Positions 1 to 6,565 are shown, counted from the first letter of the stretch. The stretch is DNA of 7,744 bases from Rhodospira sp. (GCA_028277295.1 JANQGN010000104.1:1-7744); one strand, 5' to 3'. Program-made: numbers and translations. Notes: a model not told the origin generated them from the letters alone.

Positions 1-50
1 TCGACACGGGACTGTTTTCGCGGGAAATGGACTCCACCGATGAAACGTGA
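1..50 (+). CDS. Possible 3' end of an upstream gene (partial)
   Basis: All three forward frames are open at the left edge. The frame starting at base 3 reads to a TGA at 48-50, giving the tail DTGLFSREMDSTDET. It has the best G/C third-position bias of the three (10 of 15 codons) and would overlap the next gene by 11 bases. The frame starting at base 2 ends at a TGA at 41-43, which would make a classic ATGA overlap with the start at 40. Either case would put the 524-residue gene inside an operon with translational coupling. With at most 16 codons visible, neither the frame nor the product can be settled. Confidence 0.3.
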   Translation, partial: DTGLFSREMDSTDET

Positions 51-1614
51 CGCGATCAACGCAAAGGTCCTCAAGCTTCTGAACCGCTTCGGCTCGATCG
101 ACATCCCGGCCCTGGTGGCGGATGTCTCCCGGGTGGACGCCGCGGCCATCCTCCAATCCGGTGTCCTGGTCGACGGGGCGGGCAAGGTCCAGCTGGGGCA
201 GGTTGGCGTGATGGAGGCCCTCTTGGTCATGGCGCTGGGCGGAAAGCCCACGATCACCATGCCCACGTCCATCGAGCCCGTGCGCGATGCGCTGGTCCTG
301 TTCCTGAAGCTGAACAACACCGACCGGTTCGGATACCGCGCCGACGATCTTCCGGAGCGCTGGGCGTTCCGCATTCTAGACCAGCTTTTCCAGGAGTTCG
401 CGGCCAGCAACGCCCTGTCGCTGCGGGACCGGCTGGTGTTGCTGCATGCGGCGGAGAACCCGCTCTGGCATGCCGCCTTCGCCTACGCGCTGCAACTCTA
501 TCTCCAGGTCCTGGAGCGCGGGACCAGCTTCATCACGGAAACAGACAAGCGCGCCATGGCGGCCACCGCCCAGTCATTCAAGACGGCGCTGGAGGTGCGG
601 CGCGCCAAGATCCCCAAGATCAAGTACGGAAATCCCCTGGCGTCCTTCAAGGAAATTACAGAGTACGCCATCGGTCAGTACTTTGATGGGATGGACATCA
701 ATGATGCCATGAGCCAAACACTTGTTCAGGCGCAGTTGGGAACCAAAGGCGAGGCTGGCAAGGAACGCTTCAAGAGCTTCCTTGAAGAAAACAAGATTAC
801 CATGGATATGTTCCCGACGACGGCGGCGCAACTCTATACTCAGGTCGGGGCCTTGATCCAGTTCAAGGAAACGGAGGAGGAGGTCTCCAACGTTCTGTAC
901 GAGTTCGCCAGGCTGTCCCAACAGCAAAAGCAGATGGAGCAGATGTTCGGGAACTTCCTGGAGGCCGCCTTCCCGGTCGCCGCGAAGTGCACCCAGTTGA
1001 TGGATTTCGCCGGCCTGACCGCGACCGACGCCGCGAACCTGCTGGTGCGGTGGATGCGCGAGTCCGGTGCCCTCAACGACGTGCGCGGCGCCGACCGGCA
1101 GGCCCGGGTCGAGTCCGTGTTGGATACCCTCAACCGAGACGACTTGGTGGCCCTCACGGCCTTCCGGGGCGGCCGGACCACCGCCGGCAATCTCAGCGCC
1201 TCGGCGATTGGCCAGTACGTCCAGGGGCATGTCAAGATGTTGGCGCTTAACGCCGTGAACCAGAAGATGCAGCGGGTCCAGGCCGCGTTAACCGCCCAGA
1301 TGGATGCGTCCGAGACGTTCGTGGCGCGGCCCGGGGAAATCGTCCTCAAGGACATGACCCACGGCGTCGACGAGTTCTTCCGTACCCTGCGCGCCGTCTT
1401 CCGCGATGTCTTCGAGGCGGCGGACACGGCCCGCCAGTTTCAGACCCGCTCGCTCAACGAGTTCCGGCACAAGTACGGCCCCCTGACCACGGTGAACCTG
1501 CTGGTTCCCCGCGAGCCCCGCATGGCGACTGGCGCCTGGATTGAACACGCGCGAAAAACGCTGGGCGAGGTTTCTCACTACGTTTTCGAGAAGAGGCTGT
1601 ACAAGAGCGCGTGA
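40..1614 (+). CDS. Hypothetical protein, 524 aa, helix-rich, unrecognised
   Basis: I do not recognise this protein. It is 524 residues long with no signal peptide, no convincing membrane segment and a single cysteine (Cys317), so it is probably cytoplasmic. Residues 105-185 and 270-340 look like long amphipathic helices. A polar, Gln- and Glu-rich stretch at about 276-303 (KETEEEV, then QQQKQMEQM) could form a coiled coil. A Gly/Arg/Thr-rich turn lies near 375-384, and the C-terminus (about 440-524) is basic and aromatic. No P-loop, zinc-finger cysteines, nuclease or kinase motif is visible. The start at 40 is the first ATG in frame, but the frame stays open to the window edge and only a weak GGA at 29-31 precedes it, so the true start could lie upstream. 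Roughly residues 188-307 are coded by DNA near 50% GC, well below the neighbouring genes. The reading frame itself looks real: it is long, uninterrupted and plausible in composition. Confidence 0.85.
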   Translation: MKRDAINAKVLKLLNRFGSIDIPALVADVSRVDAAAILQSGVLVDGAGKVQLGQVGVMEALLVMALGGKPTITMPTSIEPVRDALVLFLKLNNTDRFGYRADDLPERWAFRILDQLFQEFAASNALSLRDRLVLLHAAENPLWHAAFAYALQLYLQVLERGTSFITETDKRAMAATAQSFKTALEVRRAKIPKIKYGNPLASFKEITEYAIGQYFDGMDINDAMSQTLVQAQLGTKGEAGKERFKSFLEENKITMDMFPTTAAQLYTQVGALIQFKETEEEVSNVLYEFARLSQQQKQMEQMFGNFLEAAFPVAAKCTQLMDFAGLTATDAANLLVRWMRESGALNDVRGADRQARVESVLDTLNRDDLVALTAFRGGRTTAGNLSASAIGQYVQGHVKMLALNAVNQKMQRVQAALTAQMDASETFVARPGEIVLKDMTHGVDEFFRTLRAVFRDVFEAADTARQFQTRSLNEFRHKYGPLTTVNLLVPREPRMATGAWIEHARKTLGEVSHYVFEKRLYKSA

Positions 1615-1634
1615 TCCGGTCCCGGCGCCGGATC
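1613..1634. terminator. Hairpin spanning two convergent stop codons
   Basis: GATCCGG (1613-1619) and CCGGATC (1628-1634) form a perfect 7-bp stem with an 8-base loop. The stem includes the last two bases of the rightward TGA and the first base of the leftward gene's TAG site (1634-1636). Its placement between convergent genes fits a shared bidirectional terminator or mRNA 3'-end structure. There is no T-tract on either side, so it is not a standard intrinsic terminator. Confidence 0.4.
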
Positions 1635-2689
1635 TACTCCGGTTCGGGGGTGGGGGCGCCGCCATGGCGGTTTCGCATGCGCTCCAGTTGGGCGGCGAAC
1701 TTCTCGCAGGGGTCCACGTCCTCCAGCGCCGGGGTCAGCCACACCACATCGAATGGCGCGCTGGTCTCGGCCTCCGGCACGTCCTCGGAGGCCGCGCCCA
1801 CCTCCAGGATGCCGACGCTGGCCACCGACAGACCCGGCGCCAGGTGGGCCAGCGTCCAGGGGACGCCCCAGTCCGTGCGTACATGACCATTGCCGGCGAT
1901 CAACACCGCGCCGTCGGTGTCCGGCCGGGCGGCGGCGGCCAGCAGGGCGCGGGCCATCTCGCCGTCGCGGGCGCGCTGGGCGGCGATCATCGCCGGTACC
2001 GCCCGTTCGGGCAGCATGTGGCAGTGACTCACCAGGATCTCCCGCCCCAGACCGTCCCGCAAGGCGTCGGGCAGGGGCGTGTCGAGCCCGCGTGGCGCCA
2101 GGCCGTCGGCGCCGAGCACCGCCTCGGCGCCCTCCTGGGCGATCCGCCGCACGTCCGCCTTGGGCAGGTTGCCGGGGAGAATTGGCAGGCCCGCCGCCAG
2201 TGCCACGCTGGCGATGGGCCGATAGAGTGACCAGTCGGGCCAGCCGCTCTCGTCCCAGCCCACGGCCGCGCCCAGTCCGGAGGCGTCGGCGTCAGGGCGC
2301 GCCAGATAGGCCGCCAGAGCCTCGACCTGGGTGGCGTCCAGCATCTCCATCACCACGGCCGGGCGGCGGCCGGCGGTCACAAGCGCCTCCAGAAGCCACG
2401 CCTGCGCCCGATGATGGTCGGGGTTGTCGTGCTTCTCACCCAGCAGCACCAGGTCGGCCTTGACCAGGGTCGCGGCGGCCTCGGCGGGCGTCAGCGCGGT
2501 GCCGGAGGGCAAGGCCCGCAGCGTGCCCACGCCGGGATGATCGGCACGCACCGTCGTCTCCCACGCCGCGCCCCAGGGCGGGGCGGTGGGATCGGCGGAC
2601 CGGGCGGCGGCGGGAGTGGGCGACATGATGGCGAGAGACAGAAGGACGACGAGGGAGAACGGGGCCAGCGGGCGGCCGAATCGGGGCAT
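1634..2689 (-). CDS. ChaN-family exported protein (Tiki/TraB-like superfamily)
   Basis: This 351-residue protein belongs to the ChaN / DUF399 family, described as haem-binding or iron-regulated and related to the TraB/Tiki/EreA superfamily. Visible family motifs are LLGEKHDNPDHH (82-93), VVMEMLDATQ (112-121), WDESGWPDWSLYRP (145-158), VSHCHMLPE (220-228), AQRARDGEMA (237-246) and IAGNGHVRTDWGVP (264-277), in the usual order. The N-terminus is a signal peptide: basic MPRFGR, a hydrophobic core at about 12-22, and a likely cleavage after AAA near 27-29. No lipobox cysteine is present, so it is predicted to be soluble in the periplasm and not a lipoprotein as some ChaN proteins are. The start at 2689 is supported by the signal peptide and by a good ribosome site. 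The frame stays open far upstream, but that extension is antisense to the transporter gene and is not protein-like. The gene stands alone on the minus strand. The haem or iron role comes from the family; a hydrolase role is also possible. Confidence 0.9.
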   Translation of the reverse strand: MPRFGRPLAPFSLVVLLSLAIMSPTPAAARSADPTAPPWGAAWETTVRADHPGVGTLRALPSGTALTPAEAAATLVKADLVLLGEKHDNPDHHRAQAWLLEALVTAGRRPAVVMEMLDATQVEALAAYLARPDADASGLGAAVGWDESGWPDWSLYRPIASVALAAGLPILPGNLPKADVRRIAQEGAEAVLGADGLAPRGLDTPLPDALRDGLGREILVSHCHMLPERAVPAMIAAQRARDGEMARALLAAAARPDTDGAVLIAGNGHVRTDWGVPWTLAHLAPGLSVASVGILEVGAASEDVPEAETSAPFDVVWLTPALEDVDPCEKFAAQLERMRNRHGGAPTPEPE

Positions 2690-2693
2690 GGGA

Positions 2694-2701
2694 CCTTCCT
2701 T
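2694..2701 (-). promoter_or_regulatory. Ribosome binding site of the ChaN-family gene
   Basis: On the minus strand the bases read AAGGAAGG. The AAGGA core sits 7 bases before the ATG at 2689. This is the strongest Shine-Dalgarno match in the window and decides this start over the long open upstream extension. Confidence 0.7.
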
Positions 2702-2787
2702 GGTGGAGGGCGGCGCGACAATCCCGATATGGGGACGGCCCGGTGTGGTCGCCACGGTGACGGGACCCTCCGACACGACCCGGCGTC

Positions 2788-2816
2788 TCGACCTTTTTCC
2801 TCGATACAACCATAGT
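2788..2816 (+). promoter_or_regulatory. Candidate sigma70-like promoter for the TAXI-TRAP genes
   Basis: TCGACC (2788-2793) matches 4 of 6 bases of the -35 consensus, and CATAGT (2811-2816) matches 4 of 6 of the -10 consensus, with an ideal 17-base spacer. Transcription would start near 2823 and leave a leader of about 180 bases before the TAXI start at 3005. The match is modest, but it lies in the only A/T-rich patch of the divergent region. Confidence 0.3.
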
Positions 2817-2861
2817 GAAGGCCATATCATCCGGAAGAACGGCGGCATCCTGCCTTGCCTG

Positions 2862-2875
2862 CCCGGCATGCCGGG
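2862..2875. promoter_or_regulatory. Perfect 14-bp palindrome, possible operator
   Basis: CCCGGCATGCCGGG is a perfect palindrome centred between 2868 and 2869. It lies about 40 bases downstream of the proposed transcription start and 129 bases before the TAXI start codon. It could be a repressor site in a roadblock position. GC-rich palindromes of this size also occur by chance in high-GC DNA, so the assignment is tentative. Confidence 0.25.
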
Positions 2876-2988
2876 GGAGGGGCGGGCCAGCCGTCGATGT
2901 CCGGTCGAGGGAGCCAGGACCGCGCCACTGGCAAAGGGGGCGGCCCAGACAGGCGCGACACAGCGACCGGAGGCAAGGTCGTTCAGAC

Positions 2989-2994
2989 AGGGAG
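2989..2994 (+). promoter_or_regulatory. Ribosome binding site of the TAXI gene
   Basis: AGGGAG sits 10 bases before the ATG at 3005. Together with the signal peptide that begins there, it favours this start over in-frame ATGs further upstream. Confidence 0.45.
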
Positions 2995-3004
2995 CGCAGA
3001 GTTC

Positions 3005-4042
3005 ATGGAAACCGTCATTACCCGCCGTCTCGCCACCCTCGGCGCCGCCGCCCTCATCGCGCTGGGCCTGAGCGTCGCGCCCGGCGCCGCCCATGCGCAG
3101 GACGACGCCCGCAGCTACATCCTGGCCACCGCCACCACCGGCGGCACCTACTACCCTGTGGGCGTGGCCCTGGCCACCCTGACCAAGGTGAGGCTGGAGC
3201 CCAAGACCAGGATCTCCATGTCGGCCATCACCTCGGCCGGCTCGGGGGAGAACGTCAAGCTGCTGCGCGAGGACCAGGCGCAGTTCGCCATCCTCCAGGG
3301 CCTCTACGGCCAGTGGGCCTGGACCGGCACCGGCGCCGTGGCCAACGAAGGCAAGCAGGACTGGCTGCGCACGGTCACCATGCTGTGGCAGAACGTGGAG
3401 CATTTTGGCATTCGCGCCGACCACGCCACCACCGGCACCATCGCCGACATCGCCAACCTGGAGGGCCGAAGCTTCTCCATCGGCAAGAAGAACTCGGGGA
3501 CCGAGGGTTCAGGGCGCACCATCCTCGGTAACCTGGGCGTCGACGTGGACGCGACCTTTGATGTCGCCTACCTGGGCTATGGCCCCAGCGCCGAGGCGTT
3601 CGTCAACGGCACCGTCGACGGCTTCAACATCCCCGCCGGCCCGCCGGTGGGCGCGGTCACCCAGGCGTTCGCCGGGGCCGGGGCGGACCTGGTGATCCTG
3701 GACTTCACCGAAGACCAGATAGCCCAGGCCAATGGCGATGGCGATCTGTGGACCCGCTTCATGATCCCGGCCGGCACCTACCCGGATCAGGCCAAGCCGA
3801 TCAACACCATCGCTCAGCCCAACGTGCTGGCGGTGCATGCCGGCGTGGACGAGGAGGCGGTCTACATGATCACCAAGACCATCTACGAGAACCTGCCGTT
3901 TCTGAACAACATTCACCCGGCGACCAAGGCCATGGCACTGGACAAGGCGATCGCCGGCCTGCCCGCGCCGCTGCACCCCGGGGCCGCGCGATTCTACCAG
4001 GAGCAGGGCATCACCATCCCCGACCGCCTGATTGCGGAGTAG
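3005..4042 (+). CDS. TAXI-family TRAP transporter solute-binding protein
   Basis: This 345-residue periplasmic protein would capture the substrate and deliver it to the TRAP permease encoded next. Residues 1-31 are a signal peptide: Arg7-Arg8, a hydrophobic core at about 11-26, and the cleavage motif AHA at 29-31 before QDD. The mature start YILATATTGGTYYPVG (38-53) is the family signature at the ligand site. Other typical stretches are TSAGSGENVKLLREDQAQFAI (about 76-96), the IANLEGRSFSIGKKNSGTEGSGR region (149-171), and YLGYGPSAEAFVNGTVDGF (about 189-207), which carries the usual start of the second lobe. The length matches the family (about 320-350). TAXI proteins pair with fused 4TM/12TM permeases, and that is the next gene. 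Characterised members include glutamate-type binders, but sequence alone does not fix the ligand. The start at 3005 is preferred over an in-frame extension to 2855 because the extension would bury the signal peptide behind about 50 non-protein-like residues. Confidence 0.94.
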   Translation: METVITRRLATLGAAALIALGLSVAPGAAHAQDDARSYILATATTGGTYYPVGVALATLTKVRLEPKTRISMSAITSAGSGENVKLLREDQAQFAILQGLYGQWAWTGTGAVANEGKQDWLRTVTMLWQNVEHFGIRADHATTGTIADIANLEGRSFSIGKKNSGTEGSGRTILGNLGVDVDATFDVAYLGYGPSAEAFVNGTVDGFNIPAGPPVGAVTQAFAGAGADLVILDFTEDQIAQANGDGDLWTRFMIPAGTYPDQAKPINTIAQPNVLAVHAGVDEEAVYMITKTIYENLPFLNNIHPATKAMALDKAIAGLPAPLHPGAARFYQEQGITIPDRLIAE

Positions 4043-4043
4043 G

Positions 4044-4074
4044 CCCGGGCGCGGCATGGAGATCCGCGCCGGGG
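4044..4074 (+). terminator. GC-rich hairpin just after the TAXI stop codon
   Basis: CCCGGGCGCGG (4044-4054) pairs with CCGCGCCGGGG (4064-4074) at 10 of 11 positions around a 9-base loop, beginning two bases after the TAG. No T-tract follows. It is better read as an mRNA 3'-end stabiliser or partial terminator that raises binding protein over permease. A Rho-independent terminator in the strict sense is unlikely. Confidence 0.45.
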
Positions 4075-4120
4075 TGCCTGGTGCCCTGATCCAGACAACA
4101 GCCTTCTAAACGCAAAGCCA

Positions 4121-4224
4121 CGTCATTGCGAGCCCGCATCGTTTGATGCGGGTGAAGCAATCCAGGGCGGAAGACGATGTATGTTGCTCTGGATTGCTTC
4201 GTCGCTTCGCTTCTCGCAATGACG
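4121..4224. repeat. Palindromic intergenic repeat (GTCATTGCGAG / GAAGCAATCC family)
   Basis: Two nested perfect 12-bp inverted pairs define a 104-base element. The outer pair is CGTCATTGCGAG (4121-4132) with CTCGCAATGACG (4213-4224). The inner pair is GAAGCAATCCAG (4154-4165) with CTGGATTGCTTC (4189-4200). These modules match a dispersed palindromic repeat known from many proteobacterial genomes, recognised here from memory. The modules between outer and inner pairs differ: the left arm has 21 bases that form their own 8-bp hairpin (CCCGCATC 4133-4140, GATGCGGG 4145-4152, loop GTTT), while the right arm has 12 bases (4201-4212). It codes for no transposase and probably folds into a large cruciform or RNA hairpin. 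Confidence 0.8.
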
Positions 4225-4295
4225 AGAAAGTAAAAGTTCACGCAGGACAAACGGAAGAAAGTGAATCGGATCGCCCTCCAGGGTGGACTCTTCTC

Positions 4296-4316
4296 GCCGT
4301 GACCTGAGGCCACGGC
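4296..4316. promoter_or_regulatory. Near-perfect 21-base dyad before the permease start
   Basis: The arms GCCGTGACCT (4296-4305) and AGGCCACGGC (4307-4316) are inverted copies with one mismatch around a central G. The dyad ends 25 bases before the permease ATG. It could be a regulator binding site or an mRNA hairpin that limits permease translation. No protein can be assigned to it. Confidence 0.3.
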
Positions 4317-4332
4317 CCGCTTCCTGGTCACC

Positions 4333-4336
4333 GGAG
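4333..4336 (+). promoter_or_regulatory. Ribosome binding site of the TRAP permease gene
   Basis: GGAG lies 5 bases before the ATG at 4342. The surrounding ACCGGAGCCG is repeated exactly before the next gene (6563-6572). Confidence 0.5.
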
Positions 4337-4341
4337 CCGCC

Positions 4342-6543
4342 ATGCGCGAGACAGACCGAACCGACGCCACCTCGGGGGATGCCCTCCCCGGCCATGGTCC
4401 TGGACAGGGGCCCGATCACGAGACGGATGTCGGCGAGGTGTCCACGGTCTCGCGGCCGCTGACGGGGTCCTTGCGCCCCGTCGTGTTCTGGATCGGCGTT
4501 GTCACCGCCGTTGTCCACATCTACCTCAACACCCTCGGCACCATGTCGGAACTGCGGGTGGCGGCGCTGCACTTCGGCCTGTTCGGTCTGTTGTGCGCGC
4601 TGCTCTACCCGCTCAGGCCGGTGGCCGGCCGCGCGGCGCGCCGCTGGATCCTGGCGATCGATGTTGTCCTGGGCCTGCTGTGTCTGGTCACCGTCGGTTA
4701 CCTGTTCCTGTACGAGGACGCCTTCTACGCCCGTGGCATGACCTTCAACGGCTGGGACTGGGCCATGTCCCTGCTGGCGCTGGGACTGGCCATGGAGTTC
4801 GCGCGCCGCTCGTCGGGCTGGCTGATCCCGGTGCTGATCCTCATCTCGATGACCTACGCGACGCTCTGGGGACCCTGGGTCTCGGGTGTGTTCCACTTCG
4901 CCGGGCTGTCGGGCGAGGTGATGATGATGCGCGCCTACCTGACCGGGGACGGTCTGTTTGGTCCCATCGCGCGCATCTCTTATTCCTACGTGACCATGTT
5001 CATTCTGTTCGGCGCCTTCCTCGTGCGGTCGGGTGCTGGGGATTTCATCATCGACCTGGCCCGCTGCGCGGCCGGCCGCTTCGCGGGCGGCCCGGGTCTG
5101 GTGGCGGTGTTCGGCTCCGGGCTGATGGGCTCCATTTCCGGCTCGGCGGTGGCGAACACGATGTCAACCGGCATCATCACCATTCCGCTGATGAAGCGCG
5201 CCGGCTACCGGCCGCGCTTCGCCGCCGGGGTGGAGGCGGCCGCCTCCACGGGCGGGCAGATCATGCCGCCGATCATGGGCGCCGGGGCCTTCATCATGGC
5301 CAACTACACCCTGGTGCCCTACGTGGAGATCGTGGCGCTGTCAGTGCTGCCGGCGCTGATCTACTTCCTGTCCGTGGGCGCTTTCGTGCGGGTGGAGGCC
5401 ATCCGCCTGGGCCTGACGGCGGAGGCCCCGAAGGACGGCAAGCGCTTCGGTCAGGTGATGCGCGAGGGCTGGCACTTCCTGTTGCCCATCGCCGTGCTGG
5501 TGGGGCTGCTGATCCAGGGGTTCACCCCCACCTACGCCGCCGGGATTTCCATGGTGGCGGTGGTGGTGGCCTCCTGGCTGTCCAAGGCGCCCATGGGACC
5601 GCGCGCGGTGCTGGAAGCCCTGGCCGAGGGCGCGCGCATCGCCGCCACCATGGCTATCCTGCTGGTGGCCGTGGGCGTGGTGGTGGCCGTGATCGCCACC
5701 ACCGGCATCGGCAACACCTTCAGCCAGATGATTGGGTCCTGGGCCGGCGGGCAGTTGTGGGTGCTGCTGATCCTGGTGGCCCTCGCCTCGCTGGTGCTGG
5801 GCATGGGCCTGCCGGTGACGGCCGCCTATGCGGTGCTTGCGCCCCTGTCGGCGCCGGCGCTCAACGCATTGATGCTGGAAAACCACGTCGTCCAGGCCCT
5901 GGCCGATGGCGCGGTTCCGGAAACCCTGGCCCTGACCCTGGGCGCGCTGCTGCCCGACCTGGGGGCCGCGCTGGGCGAGCCCATGCCGCTGGCCCAGGCC
6001 GAGGCCGTCTGGGCGCAGGTCTCGGCGCTGCCGGGTGACTTCACCGCCGGCCTGGTCGATCAGTTCGTGGATCCGGTGACGATCTCCATGACGCTGCTGG
6101 GCGCCCATCTCATCATCTTCTGGCTGTCCCAGGATTCCAACGTCACCCCACCGGTCTGCCTGACCGCCTTCGCCGCCGGCGCCATCGCCGGCACCCGGCC
6201 CATGCCCACCGGGCTGTCGGCCTGGAAAATCGCCAAGGGCTTGTATATCGTCCCCGTGTTGTTCGCCTATACGCCGCTGGTCACCGGATCGTGGCCGGAG
6301 CAGGCTGAGGTGTTCGTCTTCGCCTGCTTCGGTGTCTATGCCTTCGCGGGGCTGTTCCAGGGGTGCCTGGAAAGCCCCATGCGCTGGTACGAGCGCGTGG
6401 GCGCCGGCATGGCGGCGGCCTTGCTGCTGTGGCCCCATGGCGCCCTGGCCATGCATCTGTCGGGACTGGCCCTGCTGGCGCTGCTGGTGGGGCTGACCTG
6501 GCGGCGGAAGCGGCGGACGCGCCAGAACGCCGCCGCGACATAA
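4342..6543 (+). CDS. TRAP transporter permease, 4TM/12TM (DctQ-DctM) fusion
   Basis: This 733-residue inner-membrane protein is the ion-driven permease that works with the TAXI binding protein. Residues 1-44 are a polar cytoplasmic tail. About 45-200 hold the small-subunit-like membrane segments (for example 47-63, 72-90, 103-123 and 139-152). The large DctM-like part follows, with the conserved core GLMGSISGSAVANTMSTGIITIPLMK (about 260-285), the AAASTGGQIMPPIMGAGAFIMA region (299-320), the second-repeat motif LVLGMGLPVTAAYAVLA (484-500) and SNVTPPVCLTAFAAGAIAG (599-617). The last helices end in a basic RRKRRTR tail. A stretch at about 511-577 is longer and more polar than expected between the second-repeat motif and the TPPV segment, which suggests an insertion. 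The gene follows the TAXI gene after a 299-base structured gap and precedes the gamma-glutamyltransferase-like gene by 37 bases. Fused permeases of this type are typical of TAXI systems. The substrate cannot be read from the sequence. Confidence 0.95.
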   Translation: MRETDRTDATSGDALPGHGPGQGPDHETDVGEVSTVSRPLTGSLRPVVFWIGVVTAVVHIYLNTLGTMSELRVAALHFGLFGLLCALLYPLRPVAGRAARRWILAIDVVLGLLCLVTVGYLFLYEDAFYARGMTFNGWDWAMSLLALGLAMEFARRSSGWLIPVLILISMTYATLWGPWVSGVFHFAGLSGEVMMMRAYLTGDGLFGPIARISYSYVTMFILFGAFLVRSGAGDFIIDLARCAAGRFAGGPGLVAVFGSGLMGSISGSAVANTMSTGIITIPLMKRAGYRPRFAAGVEAAASTGGQIMPPIMGAGAFIMANYTLVPYVEIVALSVLPALIYFLSVGAFVRVEAIRLGLTAEAPKDGKRFGQVMREGWHFLLPIAVLVGLLIQGFTPTYAAGISMVAVVVASWLSKAPMGPRAVLEALAEGARIAATMAILLVAVGVVVAVIATTGIGNTFSQMIGSWAGGQLWVLLILVALASLVLGMGLPVTAAYAVLAPLSAPALNALMLENHVVQALADGAVPETLALTLGALLPDLGAALGEPMPLAQAEAVWAQVSALPGDFTAGLVDQFVDPVTISMTLLGAHLIIFWLSQDSNVTPPVCLTAFAAGAIAGTRPMPTGLSAWKIAKGLYIVPVLFAYTPLVTGSWPEQAEVFVFACFGVYAFAGLFQGCLESPMRWYERVGAGMAAALLLWPHGALAMHLSGLALLALLVGLTWRRKRRTRQNAAAT

Positions 6544-6565
6544 CGGGTCGCGCGTGCCGTTGACC

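Larger units (their letters stand above)
2690..3004. other. Divergent intergenic region, no gene seen
   Basis: These 315 bases separate the leftward ChaN-family gene from the rightward TAXI gene and must hold the promoters for both. A short stretch at about 2791-2830 is noticeably more A/T-rich than its surroundings and is the best place for promoters. Open frames crossing the region lack ribosome sites and have Arg/Pro/Gly-rich shadow composition, so I call no small gene. A rightward promoter candidate and a palindrome are listed separately. I could not find a convincing leftward promoter. Confidence 0.6.

Noticed and set aside
1753..2463. Forward open frames opposite the ChaN-family gene
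   Set aside because: Composition is dominated by Arg, Pro and Ala with no motif, while the minus strand carries a clear family match.
2855..3004. N-terminal extension of the TAXI protein by 50 residues
   Set aside because: It would bury a normal signal peptide behind a polar Gly/Arg-rich stretch. The ATG at 3005 has a plausible ribosome site.
2690..3424. N-terminal extension of the ChaN-family frame by 245 residues
   Set aside because: It is antisense to the TAXI gene, Gly/His/Arg-rich and not protein-like. The signal peptide and strong ribosome site place the start at 2689.
4121..4224. CRISPR or transposon interpretation of the inverted repeats
   Set aside because: There are no regularly spaced direct repeats, no spacer pattern, no transposase and no visible target duplication. 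It fits a dispersed palindromic repeat.
5547..5580. GTGGTGGCGGTGGTG low-complexity run
   Set aside because: It encodes a Val/Ala-rich membrane helix with GTG codons and is not an independent repeat element.
4593..6038. A 481-residue forward open frame in another frame of the permease
   Set aside because: Arg/Gly/His-rich out-of-frame shadow of a well-supported gene.
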